DNA from: Chloroflexota bacterium
GTDB lineage: Bacteria > Chloroflexota > Anaerolineae > Anaerolineales > UBA11579
NCBI GenBank assembly: GCA_013112575.1
Contig: JABFGG010000007.1
Span: 1 to 64,000, forward strand
Length of the DNA: 64,000 nucleotides
Reading direction: 5' to 3'
Position numbers and translations under genes: made by a program. Every line of letters starts with the position of its first letter. Positions within the stretch are counted from its first letter, which is position 1. Below the pieces are notes generated by a model. The model was not told the DNA's origin. It saw only the letters and a list, made by a program, of their open reading frames with translations, and did not search any database. Below are positions 9,292 through 18,240 of this stretch, piece by piece.

Positions 9292-12200
9292 TTATTGGTA
9301 GGTTATAGCTTCTACGCGCAGGTTCTCGGCCCCCAGCAAACTCGTCATACGCCCCATCAATTCGTCACAGATTCCCGTCGTATCGTTGGGGAATTCCATC
9401 AGGTAGCCCTTGCTGCCTTCGATCACGTAAAAAGCGAAACGGTCCTTCCCCGGATAGCTGATCAACATACCGTGGATACGGCGGATGCGCAGGATGTCGC
9501 GCGCTTTATCACCCGAAGACCGCAGCACCATGCGCAACATCTGGGAGGGCGGGCCGTCTTCTTGCGACTCATCCGGGGACACAATGTATTGGCTGCTGCT
9601 TTCTTCATCAGCTTGACCTACATCAATGGATAAACCCACTGCGGGATCAAGCCCTGCTTCTTTGGGCACTTCTAAAGCGGATGCTTCCACCACTGGCCTT
9701 ACCGGGGGGGCGCTTTCAGCAACCGGCGCTTCTTCTTTCTCTTCTATTGCTTCAGCAGAGGCCGCCATTGGAACAGGCTCTTTTGCTGTTTGTCCATTCT
9801 GCGGCATCAGGGCAGGTTGTTTTGATAGGTCAATCTCAGGTTCAGCCGGGTACCAATCATCGGGGTAAGGCGGTTCTTCAGGGGGTGGAGGCATATCTTC
9901 ATCCAGCCAGTAATCTTCAGGTTCTTCCGCAATCTGCCGTTGTGCATCTACTGCTGCAATTTCTTCTTTATATTGTTCAGCACTTTCCCGATCAACAGGA
10001 TGTGACTGAGTTACCGGCTTTGCCTTCTGTGTGGCTTTTGACCCGTTGCCATTCGTTGCAGGCTTGGGCGGCGTGGGGTTATGTGACGTCACCACGGTCG
10101 CCTCTGTGCTGATTTTGTCCGCCAGGATCTTCGGTTCGCCACTTTGCGCATCCACCTTGCCGCTGATAAAGATCACTTTGTCATATTGCACAATGTCACG
10201 CGATTCGGCCCAGGTGCGTGGGAAGATCACGATGTCGACAATGCCCTCCGTATCCTCCAGACCAACAAAGGCCATTTCATCGCCCTTCTTGGTGTTGTGA
10301 TACCGAATGCGGTTGACCAGCCCTGCCACGCGTACGATTTCGCGGTCTTCGGCCAATGAAAGCTGGCCCGTGGTATGCGACACAAAGGCTTCCAATTGGG
10401 GCATGATCTCGCTGAGGGGATGATCGGAAACGTACAACCCGACCAGTTCACGTTCCCAGTTTAATTCTTCACGTTTATTAAAACCTTCTGGCACTTCCCG
10501 CAGCTCGACCTGTTCGGTTACGCCACTGTCTGAGCCAAAGAAGGTCAATTGTCCCTGTTCTTCTGCAAGGAAATGGCTTGAGCTGATCGAATGAATCTGA
10601 TCCATAGCCTCGAGCAAGGGCACACGTTCGGCAAAGGCATCCAGCGCCCCCACTTTGATCATGCATTCCAGTGCGCGTTTACCCACATGCCGCAGATCCA
10701 CCCGCTTGGCAAAATCGATTAGGTCGGTGAAGGGTTTATCTTCACGCCCGGCGAGGATCTCATCCACTGGCCCATGCCCCACGTTCTTGACCGCGCCCAA
10801 ACCAAAGCGGATCGATGAGGGACCATCTTCATTATCTTCGATGGTAAAGTCCCAACCACTATGGTTGACGTCTGGCGGCAGTACTTCAATGCCCATACGA
10901 CGGCAATCGCCGATATAAAAGGCCACTTTATCCGAGTCGCCCTTATAGACCGAGATTAGCGCTGCCATATACTCCACGGTGTAGTGGGTTTTGAGGTATG
11001 CGGTCTGTACTGCAATCAGGCCGTAGTCAGCAGCATGCGCCTTATTGAAACCGTAGCGGGCGAAGTTCTCCCAGTCGGTGAAGATGTCTTCAGCCGTTTG
11101 CTCAGGCATGCCATTCTCGCTGGCGCCCTTCACGAACTTCTTGCGATGTTTAGCGATCTTCTCTGCGATCTTTTTACCGATGGCTTTGCGCAAGTCATCG
11201 GCATCCGAAGGTTCATAACCTGCGATGTCGATCACCGCGCGCATCAACTGTTCCTGATATACCGCGATGCCATAAGTATCTTCAAAGATCGGCGCCAATG
11301 ATTCGTGCCGGTACTCAGTTTCTTCTTCGCCATGCATACGGCGAATATAAGTCGGGATGAAATCCATCGGGCCGGGGCGGAACAAGGCCACCATCGCCAC
11401 GGCATGGTCGAGCTGGGTGGGTTTCATCTCCATCATCCAGCGCCGCATACCGGAACCTTCAAACTGGAACACGCCAGCAGTATCACCACGCCCCAACAAT
11501 TCATAAGTAGCCGGGTCATCAATAGGAATGGTATTGAGATCCAGGTCTATACCATGCCGCGCTTTGATCATATTGCAAGCACGTTGCATGATGGTCAGTG
11601 AAGAAAGCCCAAGGAAATCGACCTTGAGCAAACCCAGGTCGTCAACGGTCTTCATCTCAAATTGGGTCACCGTCTTGATGGGTGCATCTTCTGCCGAACC
11701 CGTCGGACGGTGCAATGGTACATACTCCACAACCGGTTTATCCGTTACAACCACGCCCGCCGCGTGTGTGCCCGCGTTGCGCACGGTACCTTCCAGTTCG
11801 CGTGCTGTATCGATCAGTTCCTTGACGTAGGACTTTGACTCGTACTCGCGTTTGAAATCTTTATTCTCTTCTAGGGTGCCATCGATCGTGACGGGTTTGC
11901 CCGGAATGGCCGGGATCATCTTGGCTACGCGGTCTACGTCATTGAGGGGAATATCCAGCACACGCCCCACATCTCGTACCGCCGCACGTGCCTTGAGCTT
12001 ACCAAAGGTGATGATCGCCGCTACCTTGTCTTCACCATAGCGCTGGGCGCAGTATTCCATCATCTGGTGGCGCAGGTCATCCTGGAAGTCCAGGTCGATA
12101 TCGGGCATATTGACACGTGCCGGGTTCAGAAAGCGCTCGAAGATCAGGCCGTGCTCAATGGGATCGATCAGTGTGATCTCTAAAGAATAGGCGACGATAG

Positions 12201-13290
12201 AACCCGCTGCAGAACCTCGCGCGTTGTACCAGATATTTTCGCGCTGGGCATATTTACACAGGTCCCACACGATCAAGAAGTAGGCATCAAAGCCCATCTC
12301 ATGGATCACGCTCAGTTCATATTCCAGGCGCTCGCGAATCTCTGGGTCTTTAGCACTGGAACCGTAGCGCTGCTCTAATCCTACTTCACACAGTTCTCGC
12401 AAATAGGATTCCGCCGTATATCCATCAGGCACCGGGAATTCAGGCAGGTGATAGCCACTGGGGCTGAGGTCAACTTCGCAGCGCTCGGCGATCAACAGTG
12501 TGTTCTCGATCGCGCCAGGCACTTCTTTGAAGATCGCCGACATTTCATCAATGGGGCGCAAATAATAAGATTGGTCGGTCATGCGCATGCGCTTGGGATC
12601 GCTCAACAAACTGCTGGTCTGCACACACAGCAGCACGTCCTGCATTTTGGCATCCGCCTCGTCCACGTAATGCACGTCATTGGTCGCCACAAAATTGGCC
12701 TGGTAACGTTCCCCCATTTCCAATAAGCCCTTGTTCAGTTCATGTAATTCAGGGATGTCGTGGTCTTGCAGTTCAAGGAAGAAGTTATCCCGCCCAAAGA
12801 CCTCGTAATACCAATCCATCTTCTGACGCGCCAGATCGATTTGACCATTCTGGATAGCCCGCGGAATCTCTGCCGACATACAGCCGGAGGTCGCGATCAG
12901 TCCTTCAGAGTGGGCTGCCAGGAAATCGTGGTCTATACGCGGGAAATAATAGAAACCTTCCAACTGCGCCGCCGAGGCGATCTTCATTAAGTTCTGGTAG
13001 CCGGTCTGATTTTGTGCCAACAACAACAGGTGAGTGGAACTGCGATCTTGCTGCGAATCCTTATCCGTCATCTTGCGGGCAGCCATGTAACCTTCCAGCC
13101 CGATGATCGGTTTTATGTCATGTTTCTTGGCTTCATTAAAGAAATCGATCACCCCAAACATCGTGCCGTGGTCGGTGATGCCCAAAGCAGGCATGCCCAA
13201 TTCTTTGGCGCGTTCCATCAACTTGGGAATACGGCTGTACCCATCAAGCAATGAATATTCAGTATGTACGTGCAGGTGAACGAAGGACAT
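9292..13290 (-). CDS. dnaE: DNA polymerase III alpha subunit
   Basis: 1332 aa, DnaE-type replicative polymerase, longer than the about 1160 aa E. coli protein. The order is: PHP domain (HVHTEYSLLDG and ITDHGTM at the start), palm with PDIDLDF near residue 397 and KVDFLGL near 560, fingers and tRNA-synthetase-like helices, tandem HhH, then an OB-fold (IVRVAGLVNRIR) near 1000-1090. The extra length is a Pro/Glu-rich low-complexity linker (about 1090-1250) and a short C-terminal domain. No inserted exonuclease domain is present, so it is not PolC. No neighbour appears functionally linked. Confidence 0.95.
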   Translation of the reverse strand: MSFVHLHVHTEYSLLDGYSRIPKLMERAKELGMPALGITDHGTMFGVIDFFNEAKKHDIKPIIGLEGYMAARKMTDKDSQQDRSSTHLLLLAQNQTGYQNLMKIASAAQLEGFYYFPRIDHDFLAAHSEGLIATSGCMSAEIPRAIQNGQIDLARQKMDWYYEVFGRDNFFLELQDHDIPELHELNKGLLEMGERYQANFVATNDVHYVDEADAKMQDVLLCVQTSSLLSDPKRMRMTDQSYYLRPIDEMSAIFKEVPGAIENTLLIAERCEVDLSPSGYHLPEFPVPDGYTAESYLRELCEVGLEQRYGSSAKDPEIRERLEYELSVIHEMGFDAYFLIVWDLCKYAQRENIWYNARGSAAGSIVAYSLEITLIDPIEHGLIFERFLNPARVNMPDIDLDFQDDLRHQMMEYCAQRYGEDKVAAIITFGKLKARAAVRDVGRVLDIPLNDVDRVAKMIPAIPGKPVTIDGTLEENKDFKREYESKSYVKELIDTARELEGTVRNAGTHAAGVVVTDKPVVEYVPLHRPTGSAEDAPIKTVTQFEMKTVDDLGLLKVDFLGLSSLTIMQRACNMIKARHGIDLDLNTIPIDDPATYELLGRGDTAGVFQFEGSGMRRWMMEMKPTQLDHAVAMVALFRPGPMDFIPTYIRRMHGEEETEYRHESLAPIFEDTYGIAVYQEQLMRAVIDIAGYEPSDADDLRKAIGKKIAEKIAKHRKKFVKGASENGMPEQTAEDIFTDWENFARYGFNKAHAADYGLIAVQTAYLKTHYTVEYMAALISVYKGDSDKVAFYIGDCRRMGIEVLPPDVNHSGWDFTIEDNEDGPSSIRFGLGAVKNVGHGPVDEILAGREDKPFTDLIDFAKRVDLRHVGKRALECMIKVGALDAFAERVPLLEAMDQIHSISSSHFLAEEQGQLTFFGSDSGVTEQVELREVPEGFNKREELNWERELVGLYVSDHPLSEIMPQLEAFVSHTTGQLSLAEDREIVRVAGLVNRIRYHNTKKGDEMAFVGLEDTEGIVDIVIFPRTWAESRDIVQYDKVIFISGKVDAQSGEPKILADKISTEATVVTSHNPTPPKPATNGNGSKATQKAKPVTQSHPVDRESAEQYKEEIAAVDAQRQIAEEPEDYWLDEDMPPPPEEPPYPDDWYPAEPEIDLSKQPALMPQNGQTAKEPVPMAASAEAIEEKEEAPVAESAPPVRPVVEASALEVPKEAGLDPAVGLSIDVGQADEESSSQYIVSPDESQEDGPPSQMLRMVLRSSGDKARDILRIRRIHGMLISYPGKDRFAFYVIEGSKGYLMEFPNDTTGICDELMGRMTSLLGAENLRVEAITYQ

Positions 13291-13396
13291 GCAAGCTCAC
13301 GATAAGGATTTGGCTGACCAAAGAGCATTATAGCATCGGGGCCTTGATGGCAACAATGCACAGGACTTAAAGATTTAAATACTTTAAGGTTGGCTC

Positions 13397-13450
13397 TTGA
13401 CAAAAATACAAGATTAGCTATACTACCAATAGTATTATTCATAATGAATA
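13397..13450 (+). promoter_or_regulatory. Promoter and palindromic operator of padR unit
   Basis: TTGACA (13397-13402), a 16-bp spacer and TATACT (13419-13424). A perfect 15-bp palindrome, TATTCATAATGAATA (13436-13450), lies between the -10 and the padR ribosome site AAGGA. The position fits autorepression by the PadR protein; the site's specificity is inferred. Confidence 0.65.
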
Positions 13451-13470
13451 GTAGTCAACAAGGATAATAT

Positions 13471-13860
13471 ATGGCTGATAGCAACGAACTCCTCTTCCAA
13501 TGGGAAGCTTCCTACAAAAAGGGTCTGCTCAGTTTCTGGATGCTACTGTCCCTCAGTGAGCGCCCCATGTATGCCTATGAAATGAAAGAACACATCGAGG
13601 TCTTCAGCCAGGGTTCTATCTCCGCAGACGAGAACAGCATCTACCGTGCTTTACGGCGCTTCGCCAAAACAGGTCTGATCACTGCTCAAATGCAACCCTC
13701 CGAAGTAGGCCCTGATCGCAAATACTTTGAGTTGACCCACAAAGGCTGCGAACTATTAGTTAGCTTCATAGAACGAAATGTCTTGGTACTTCAAAGTAAA
13801 CCAGTCACCACAACTATAAACAGGTTCCTGAAATCTGCCCGACCAAAGGAAAGGAAATGA
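13471..13860 (+). CDS. PadR-family transcriptional regulator
   Basis: 129 aa. The winged-helix region reads LLSFWMLLSLSERPMYAYEMKEHIE, then SIYRALRRFAKTGLI as recognition helix and wing, then GPDRKYFELTHKG, the classic PadR signature. It probably represses its own unit by binding the palindrome at 13436. The stop overlaps the next start (ATGA), so it is translationally coupled to the first of three small membrane proteins. PadR repressors often control exporters or membrane proteins, and a facing ABC-2 exporter ends at 14818. Confidence 0.85.
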   Translation: MADSNELLFQWEASYKKGLLSFWMLLSLSERPMYAYEMKEHIEVFSQGSISADENSIYRALRRFAKTGLITAQMQPSEVGPDRKYFELTHKGCELLVSFIERNVLVLQSKPVTTTINRFLKSARPKERK

Positions 13861-14156
13861 TCATGTCACAAGCTTTTAACAAATTACTTCGCAGGCTCTT
13901 TATCTGGATAGCCACTGTTTTGCTCATTGGCGCCCCGTTAGGCTTCCTTGGAGCTGCGTACACAGAGGGCGGCCTGGCTTTAGCTCAAGATCCCAGTTCC
14001 ACCCCAATACCATTTCTGTTGTTCCTCCCATTATTGGCCTTCGCGTTGTTGATCATTGCGCTGCTTGTATTTTCGGTGATCCCGGCCTTTGTCGAACTGA
14101 TCACAGAATGGAATACCCACCGCAAGGCTGCCGAAGAAACCGAGATATTCCCCTGA
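13857..14156 (+). CDS. Small two-helix membrane protein ending IFP (1 of 3)
   Basis: 99 aa with two hydrophobic segments (about 15-40 and 50-80). A charged tail HRKAAEETEIFP finishes at the C-terminus. The start overlaps the padR stop by 4 bases; a second ATG two codons in is equally possible. No domain is recognised. It shares build and the last three residues (I/L-F-P) with the next two genes, so all three are likely diverged copies. The loop between helices contains TEGGLALAQDPSSTP. Role unknown; membrane location is clear from the sequence. Confidence 0.7.
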   Translation: MIMSQAFNKLLRRLFIWIATVLLIGAPLGFLGAAYTEGGLALAQDPSSTPIPFLLFLPLLAFALLIIALLVFSVIPAFVELITEWNTHRKAAEETEIFP

Positions 14157-14198
14157 CTGTGGTCGAGTAAGGATCACTTCTATAGAAAGGAGAACTAA

Positions 14199-14435
14199 AT
14201 GAAAAAGCTACTGCGCAACCTGAGCATATTCATCATCATCGTAGTCCTGCTATCAGCCGCGGCTGTCATGCTGCTCACCGACCCTGATGAAGGTTCCGGT
14301 ACGATCTTCTTTGTACTGAGCAGCTCAGCCCTCATCACAGCCCTGCTAGGGGCCTGGCTCGTTTTGCCCCCCACTATAGACTTCATCCGTTCAAAGATGA
14401 ATGAGTCGGAAGCTGAAGAAGAATTATTCCCATAA
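14199..14435 (+). CDS. Small two-helix membrane protein ending LFP (2 of 3)
   Basis: 78 aa. An AAGGAG site lies 8 nt before the ATG. Basic start MKKLLRN, first helix about 8-26, a short acidic loop (TDPDEGSGT), second helix about 33-55, then a charged tail ESEAEEELFP. It sits 42 bp after the first small gene and 38 bp before the third, on the same strand, in the PadR unit. The acidic tail plus LFP end is shared with its neighbours. No known family recognised. Confidence 0.7.
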   Translation: MKKLLRNLSIFIIIVVLLSAAAVMLLTDPDEGSGTIFFVLSSSALITALLGAWLVLPPTIDFIRSKMNESEAEEELFP

Positions 14436-14473
14436 AACCTTACTCAGAATTAGAAATGGTAGAAGGAGAACAT

Positions 14474-14755
14474 ATGCAAAATCAAGAAAAGCCCCAATTG
14501 CCCCATAAAGAAGAAATGCGGCTGAAAGTAACCGTCCGCTTTGCCGGCTTGTTGCTGCTCATCAGTCTGCTGATCACCCCCGTCTTCTTCGTCATCGATC
14601 GCTTCCCAAGCAAAGGCATGCTGGTACCCTTGGTCATCACAAGTGCTGTCTTGGTCATCGGCAGCGTTGCCACTTTCCTCGTGTTCCCAGCATGGTATCG
14701 TTATCGTCATCTCAGGAATGCAGAAGAAGACCAGAATACTGATCTCTTCCCTTAA
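14474..14755 (+). CDS. Small two-helix membrane protein ending LFP (3 of 3)
   Basis: 93 aa from the ATG at 14474, chosen because AAGGAG lies just upstream; an in-frame earlier start at 14456 has no such site. A polar Lys/Glu-rich N-terminus of about 25 residues precedes two helices (about 24-43 and 52-73), then a basic WYRYRHLR and an acidic end AEEDQNTDLFP. Last gene of the PadR unit. Function unknown. The repeated acidic-LFP ending is the main clue and could be a docking or sorting signal, which is inference. Confidence 0.7.
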   Translation: MQNQEKPQLPHKEEMRLKVTVRFAGLLLLISLLITPVFFVIDRFPSKGMLVPLVITSAVLVIGSVATFLVFPAWYRYRHLRNAEEDQNTDLFP

Positions 14756-14793
14756 AAAATAGCAGGGAGTGCAATGAACTAGCACTCCCTGCT
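14754..14793 (-). terminator. Terminator of ABC exporter operon
   Basis: A 12-bp stem AGCAGGGAGTGC / GCACTCCCTGCT (14761-14793) with a 9-nt loop. Read on the minus strand it is followed by ATTTTTT. It lies 24 nt beyond the permease stop. It also closes the small-protein unit from the other side, although no T-tract follows on the plus strand. Confidence 0.8.
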
Positions 14794-14817
14794 GGCTTCG
14801 TCACTTACTCAACTGAA

Positions 14818-16473
14818 CTACCGTTCCAAAACTCGCCGCCTGCCAAACCATGCCGCGCTAAACAACCCGACGCTGATTAGCAGATACGTCAACCAATAAT
14901 TGCCATCAATAGCCTCTTGTGTCACACCCATGAAATCCAATGCTGGCACACCATTGATGGCAATGTACCACCACATCAAATAAACAATTTCAAACAAGCG
15001 CGACGTTTTGTTCCATACGCCCAATGCCAGAGCCAGTGAGGGGATGAACAAGGCCCCCACCAGCAGTGCCATCAAATTGGCAAAAGAGCCGGTGACCAGC
15101 AAGCTTAGTGCAAATCCACTGGATGCCACCAGGGCCACGAACACGCCGGCCAGCCAGCTTGCCAACAATTGGCGTCGTAGTGGTTGTGGCGCGCTGAACA
15201 CCAAAGTTTCCGTATAGTTCTTCGCTTCCCTGGAACCCATTGAAGACCAAACCAAAATAGGCCACACCCAGGCAAATGGTAAAAGAGCCGCTGCACCGCC
15301 TGCCTGAAAACTCAGGCCCAATCCCACCGCATTCAGGATCACCAACACAAGATACCACCACCACGCATGCCCCCTTAGCATCATCCTTAACTCAGCCATC
15401 ACCACCGGAAGCAAATTCAAACTTCTTTTCTGTCCCCTCACTGCCAACTCTTCCAGGTCGGCAAGGTTGTTATTTATGGCAGCAAGATAGTCAGGCTCAT
15501 CCTTTTCTCCGGGTCTGAACTGGGGCACAAGCCCTTGCAAAAAACGTTTAAACCAGCCCGACTTTTTATTCTGGCTTTGCCGTCCTCGGGCGGGATCAAA
15601 ACGCCCAAAGGGAATCGCCGCACCCAGCACGATCCCAAATGCCAGCGGCAGCCAGCTTATTCGCTCCAGGATCAGTTGCCCATCCCATTCCATACCCTGC
15701 CACTCGATCACGCTGATGTCCTCGTCGAAAGTACTGGCCCCAATACTGAAAGACCCCTGATAGTCCGGATCCATATTTTTTATATCCGACTGGATATGCT
15801 CAAGGCTACGGGATACTCCCAAAATGTCATTTTGGCCCGTAACGAAAGAAGTTTCAGGATTGTCTAATCCTTCCATAACAAAGACAAGCCCGAACATGAA
15901 GAGCATGTAATACACCACATTGCCAAAGCCCCCCTTCAAAAACCCAACACTTTCAAACAAAACAGCCAGGGCTGCCACGGCTCCCATGACAGGAAACCCG
16001 ATCATCCAGATTGGCATGGCCAGTTTTATCAGATTTACCTGCATGTCTTCCGCACGGATAAGCTGCATCACGCCTGCCATCATGGTAAGAATCAATAACA
16101 CAAGGCAGAGCACCGCCAGATTGCTGAGCCATTTACCGAACAAATAACTTGCTTTCGAGATCGGTGTGGTGGCGATCACCTGCCCCACCCGCGTTCTTTC
16201 ATCCCGAGTAATCGTATTCTTGATCAAATAGAACAAAAACAGGGGTGCGATCATGCCTACCAAAAAACCGAACATGGTCCCAATCCAGGCCGAGTTATAC
16301 ACACCCCGATATGGCCCCATTGCCAATGTCAGGTAATTCGCGTCTGGGGGAGGCACATATAAATAGCCAATATACACGATGATGGCCACTACCACCAAAA
16401 AACTGGACCGGCGGATACGTTCAAGGAAGTCTGCTTTAGCCAGGTGATAAAGCTTGTTGAAGTACAGTCTCAT
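14818..16473 (-). CDS. ABC-2 type exporter permease
   Basis: 551 aa with about twelve hydrophobic segments arranged as two halves of six, separated by a large polar loop (about 190-350). Residues 90-110 contain DERTRVGQVIATTPISKASYL, typical of ABC-2 permeases in which the first half precedes a periplasmic or extracytoplasmic loop. Its start overlaps the stop of the ATPase gene by 4 bases, so the two form one transporter. The substrate is unknown; lipids, peptides or drugs are typical for this class. It converges on the PadR unit and shares the intergenic terminator. Confidence 0.85.
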   Translation of the reverse strand: MRLYFNKLYHLAKADFLERIRRSSFLVVVAIIVYIGYLYVPPPDANYLTLAMGPYRGVYNSAWIGTMFGFLVGMIAPLFLFYLIKNTITRDERTRVGQVIATTPISKASYLFGKWLSNLAVLCLVLLILTMMAGVMQLIRAEDMQVNLIKLAMPIWMIGFPVMGAVAALAVLFESVGFLKGGFGNVVYYMLFMFGLVFVMEGLDNPETSFVTGQNDILGVSRSLEHIQSDIKNMDPDYQGSFSIGASTFDEDISVIEWQGMEWDGQLILERISWLPLAFGIVLGAAIPFGRFDPARGRQSQNKKSGWFKRFLQGLVPQFRPGEKDEPDYLAAINNNLADLEELAVRGQKRSLNLLPVVMAELRMMLRGHAWWWYLVLVILNAVGLGLSFQAGGAAALLPFAWVWPILVWSSMGSREAKNYTETLVFSAPQPLRRQLLASWLAGVFVALVASSGFALSLLVTGSFANLMALLVGALFIPSLALALGVWNKTSRLFEIVYLMWWYIAINGVPALDFMGVTQEAIDGNYWLTYLLISVGLFSAAWFGRRRVLER

Positions 16474-17351
16474 TTGCTTGCCCCATTTAATCCGGCGTTA
16501 GCTTTCAGGTATGCATCTTCCAGCCGGGGAGTGACTTTTTCAGCAGCAGGGCCAGGTTGCTCGGTGTCGATGATGCGCAGCCGCATTCCATCACTCTGCC
16601 TCACCATCGAACTGATCAGGTATTTTTCTTTGGCAGCCTCAAATTCTTCACTGGGGATGGTCCACTGCCACACCTGCCCTTCAATGGCTTGCAAAATTTC
16701 CTCGGGGGTAGCAGCCTGCAGCAAACGCCCCTGGTTGATCAAGGCGATTTTTGTAGCTGTGGCCTCAACGTCAGACACGATATGGGTCGACAGGATGATT
16801 ACCCGGTCTTCAGACAGGTCGGCCACCAGATTGCGGAACCGCACCCGTTCTTCGGGGTCTAATCCCGCCGTCGGTTCATCCACGATCAATAGCTGGGGGT
16901 CATTGAGTAACGCTTGAGCAATCCCCACGCGTTGTTTCATCCCACCCGAGAAACCACCCAGTGGGCGTTTCCTTACATGTGTCAGGTTGACCATCTCAAG
17001 CAAGGCAGCAATGCGCTGTTTTGCCAGCCGCATGGGCAACCCTTTTATGGCTGCCAGATACTCCAGGAATTCCTGGGCGTTGAGGTTTGGATAGATTCCA
17101 AAGGATTGCGGCAAATAACCTAATTCTCGCCGCAGATCATCCGGTCTTTTTCGAATATCGCTGCCATCCCATAACACCTGGCCAGATGTCGGTTTGGTGA
17201 TCGTCGCCAGGATATTCATCAGGGTGGTTTTGCCAGCCCCGTTAGGACCGAGCAGGCCGAGCACACCATTGTTAAGTTCAAGTTGGAAATCGTCGAGGGC
17301 TAAGACACCGCCCCGGTATTTCTTGCTAACAGATTGGATTTGCAGTCGCAT
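16470..17351 (-). CDS. ABC transporter ATP-binding protein
   Basis: 293 aa from the ATG at 17351, which has GGAG 6 nt upstream; an upstream in-frame start would add 19 residues without a ribosome site. Walker A GPNGAGKTTLMN, Q-loop YLPQSFGIYP, signature FSGGMKQRVGIAQ, Walker B LLIVDEPTAGLDP and the switch His in IILSTHIVSD are all intact. The C-terminal 80 residues form the extra domain of DrrA/CcmA-type exporters. It energises the permease encoded directly downstream. Confidence 0.93.
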   Translation of the reverse strand: MRLQIQSVSKKYRGGVLALDDFQLELNNGVLGLLGPNGAGKTTLMNILATITKPTSGQVLWDGSDIRKRPDDLRRELGYLPQSFGIYPNLNAQEFLEYLAAIKGLPMRLAKQRIAALLEMVNLTHVRKRPLGGFSGGMKQRVGIAQALLNDPQLLIVDEPTAGLDPEERVRFRNLVADLSEDRVIILSTHIVSDVEATATKIALINQGRLLQAATPEEILQAIEGQVWQWTIPSEEFEAAKEKYLISSMVRQSDGMRLRIIDTEQPGPAAEKVTPRLEDAYLKANAGLNGASK

Positions 17352-17466
17352 GTTATCTCCGTATAAAAATCTATCTATTGATACGGCCAACCATGCGAAT
17401 AGTTTCAATCAAACAAAAACCCCTGTAAGTGATCTCCCCCACAGAATTCATCTTCTACGAAATTGT

Positions 17467-18225
17467 TTACCTCAAATCAAAATGCTTATCTAAAAAGTTA
17501 TCCAGCTCATGCCACAGGGCAATCCAATAACCTTCAGGTTTTTGTCGCACTCTTGCCCTCTTCAAGATTAGCCTAACTCGGCCTTTAGGTAATTCTGCCT
17601 CTTTCAAACGACCAATTAAAATTTGCTTGACCTTTTGAGATTCGATTTTGCCAATGCGGATTGGTGCAAACCATATCCACCACTTCGATGGTAAGTGCTC
17701 ACCCACCCAATCCAATATTTCAAATATTGGTGTCGCCCCGCCTTTATCTGTGTGAAACCCTATAACTCGCAACAAGATATAGTTTCCCGATAGCAATTCG
17801 TAACTGATTACATTACCTTTATTCCAATCCGAATAATTCCTGAACCTTTTCTTGAATTTCTTCTTTTTGGGTTGAGGGGACTCTAGCTTAGCTTTTAACT
17901 TGGCAAGTACTCCTTCTCTTCTCTTTTGCAACTTGCGATCATGCCCCCATCGTTCCAGGTCCAAACGAGAATCAATGATCTCAATTGCATTATTCTTTAC
18001 CTCTCCATCCAATCTTCCGGCCTGCCACTGAACAGAAGCTAAGGCCAACCAAAACACAGTATTTTCTACATCAATTTTGAAATTACGAATTCCCCATTCA
18101 CTCATCAAGCGGTGAGTGGCATCTTCGTTGGATAAACCATCACCAAGATAATCGCGATAATTATCGCGTACTCCACAAGCATCATCATCCGAGAACAATC
18201 CCACTCCCCAGGCTCCCATGCCCAT
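17467..18225 (-). CDS. DUF4259-domain protein
   Basis: 252 aa. The N-terminus GAWGVGLFSDDDACGVRDNY matches the GxWGxGxFxNDDAxD opening of DUF4259 proteins, a family without a known activity. The middle contains a Lys-rich stretch (ESPQPKKKKFKKRFRN) and the C-terminus RLKEAELPKGRVRLILKRAR. No membrane segments. The stop of the gene lies 53 nt from the exporter unit and the start 15 nt after the SDR gene stop, so it may be co-transcribed with that gene. Start chosen at 18225; the Met two codons later is also possible. Confidence 0.7.
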   Translation of the reverse strand: MGMGAWGVGLFSDDDACGVRDNYRDYLGDGLSNEDATHRLMSEWGIRNFKIDVENTVFWLALASVQWQAGRLDGEVKNNAIEIIDSRLDLERWGHDRKLQKRREGVLAKLKAKLESPQPKKKKFKKRFRNYSDWNKGNVISYELLSGNYILLRVIGFHTDKGGATPIFEILDWVGEHLPSKWWIWFAPIRIGKIESQKVKQILIGRLKEAELPKGRVRLILKRARVRQKPEGYWIALWHELDNFLDKHFDLR

Positions 18226-18240
18226 TTGCTCCTTTTCTTC

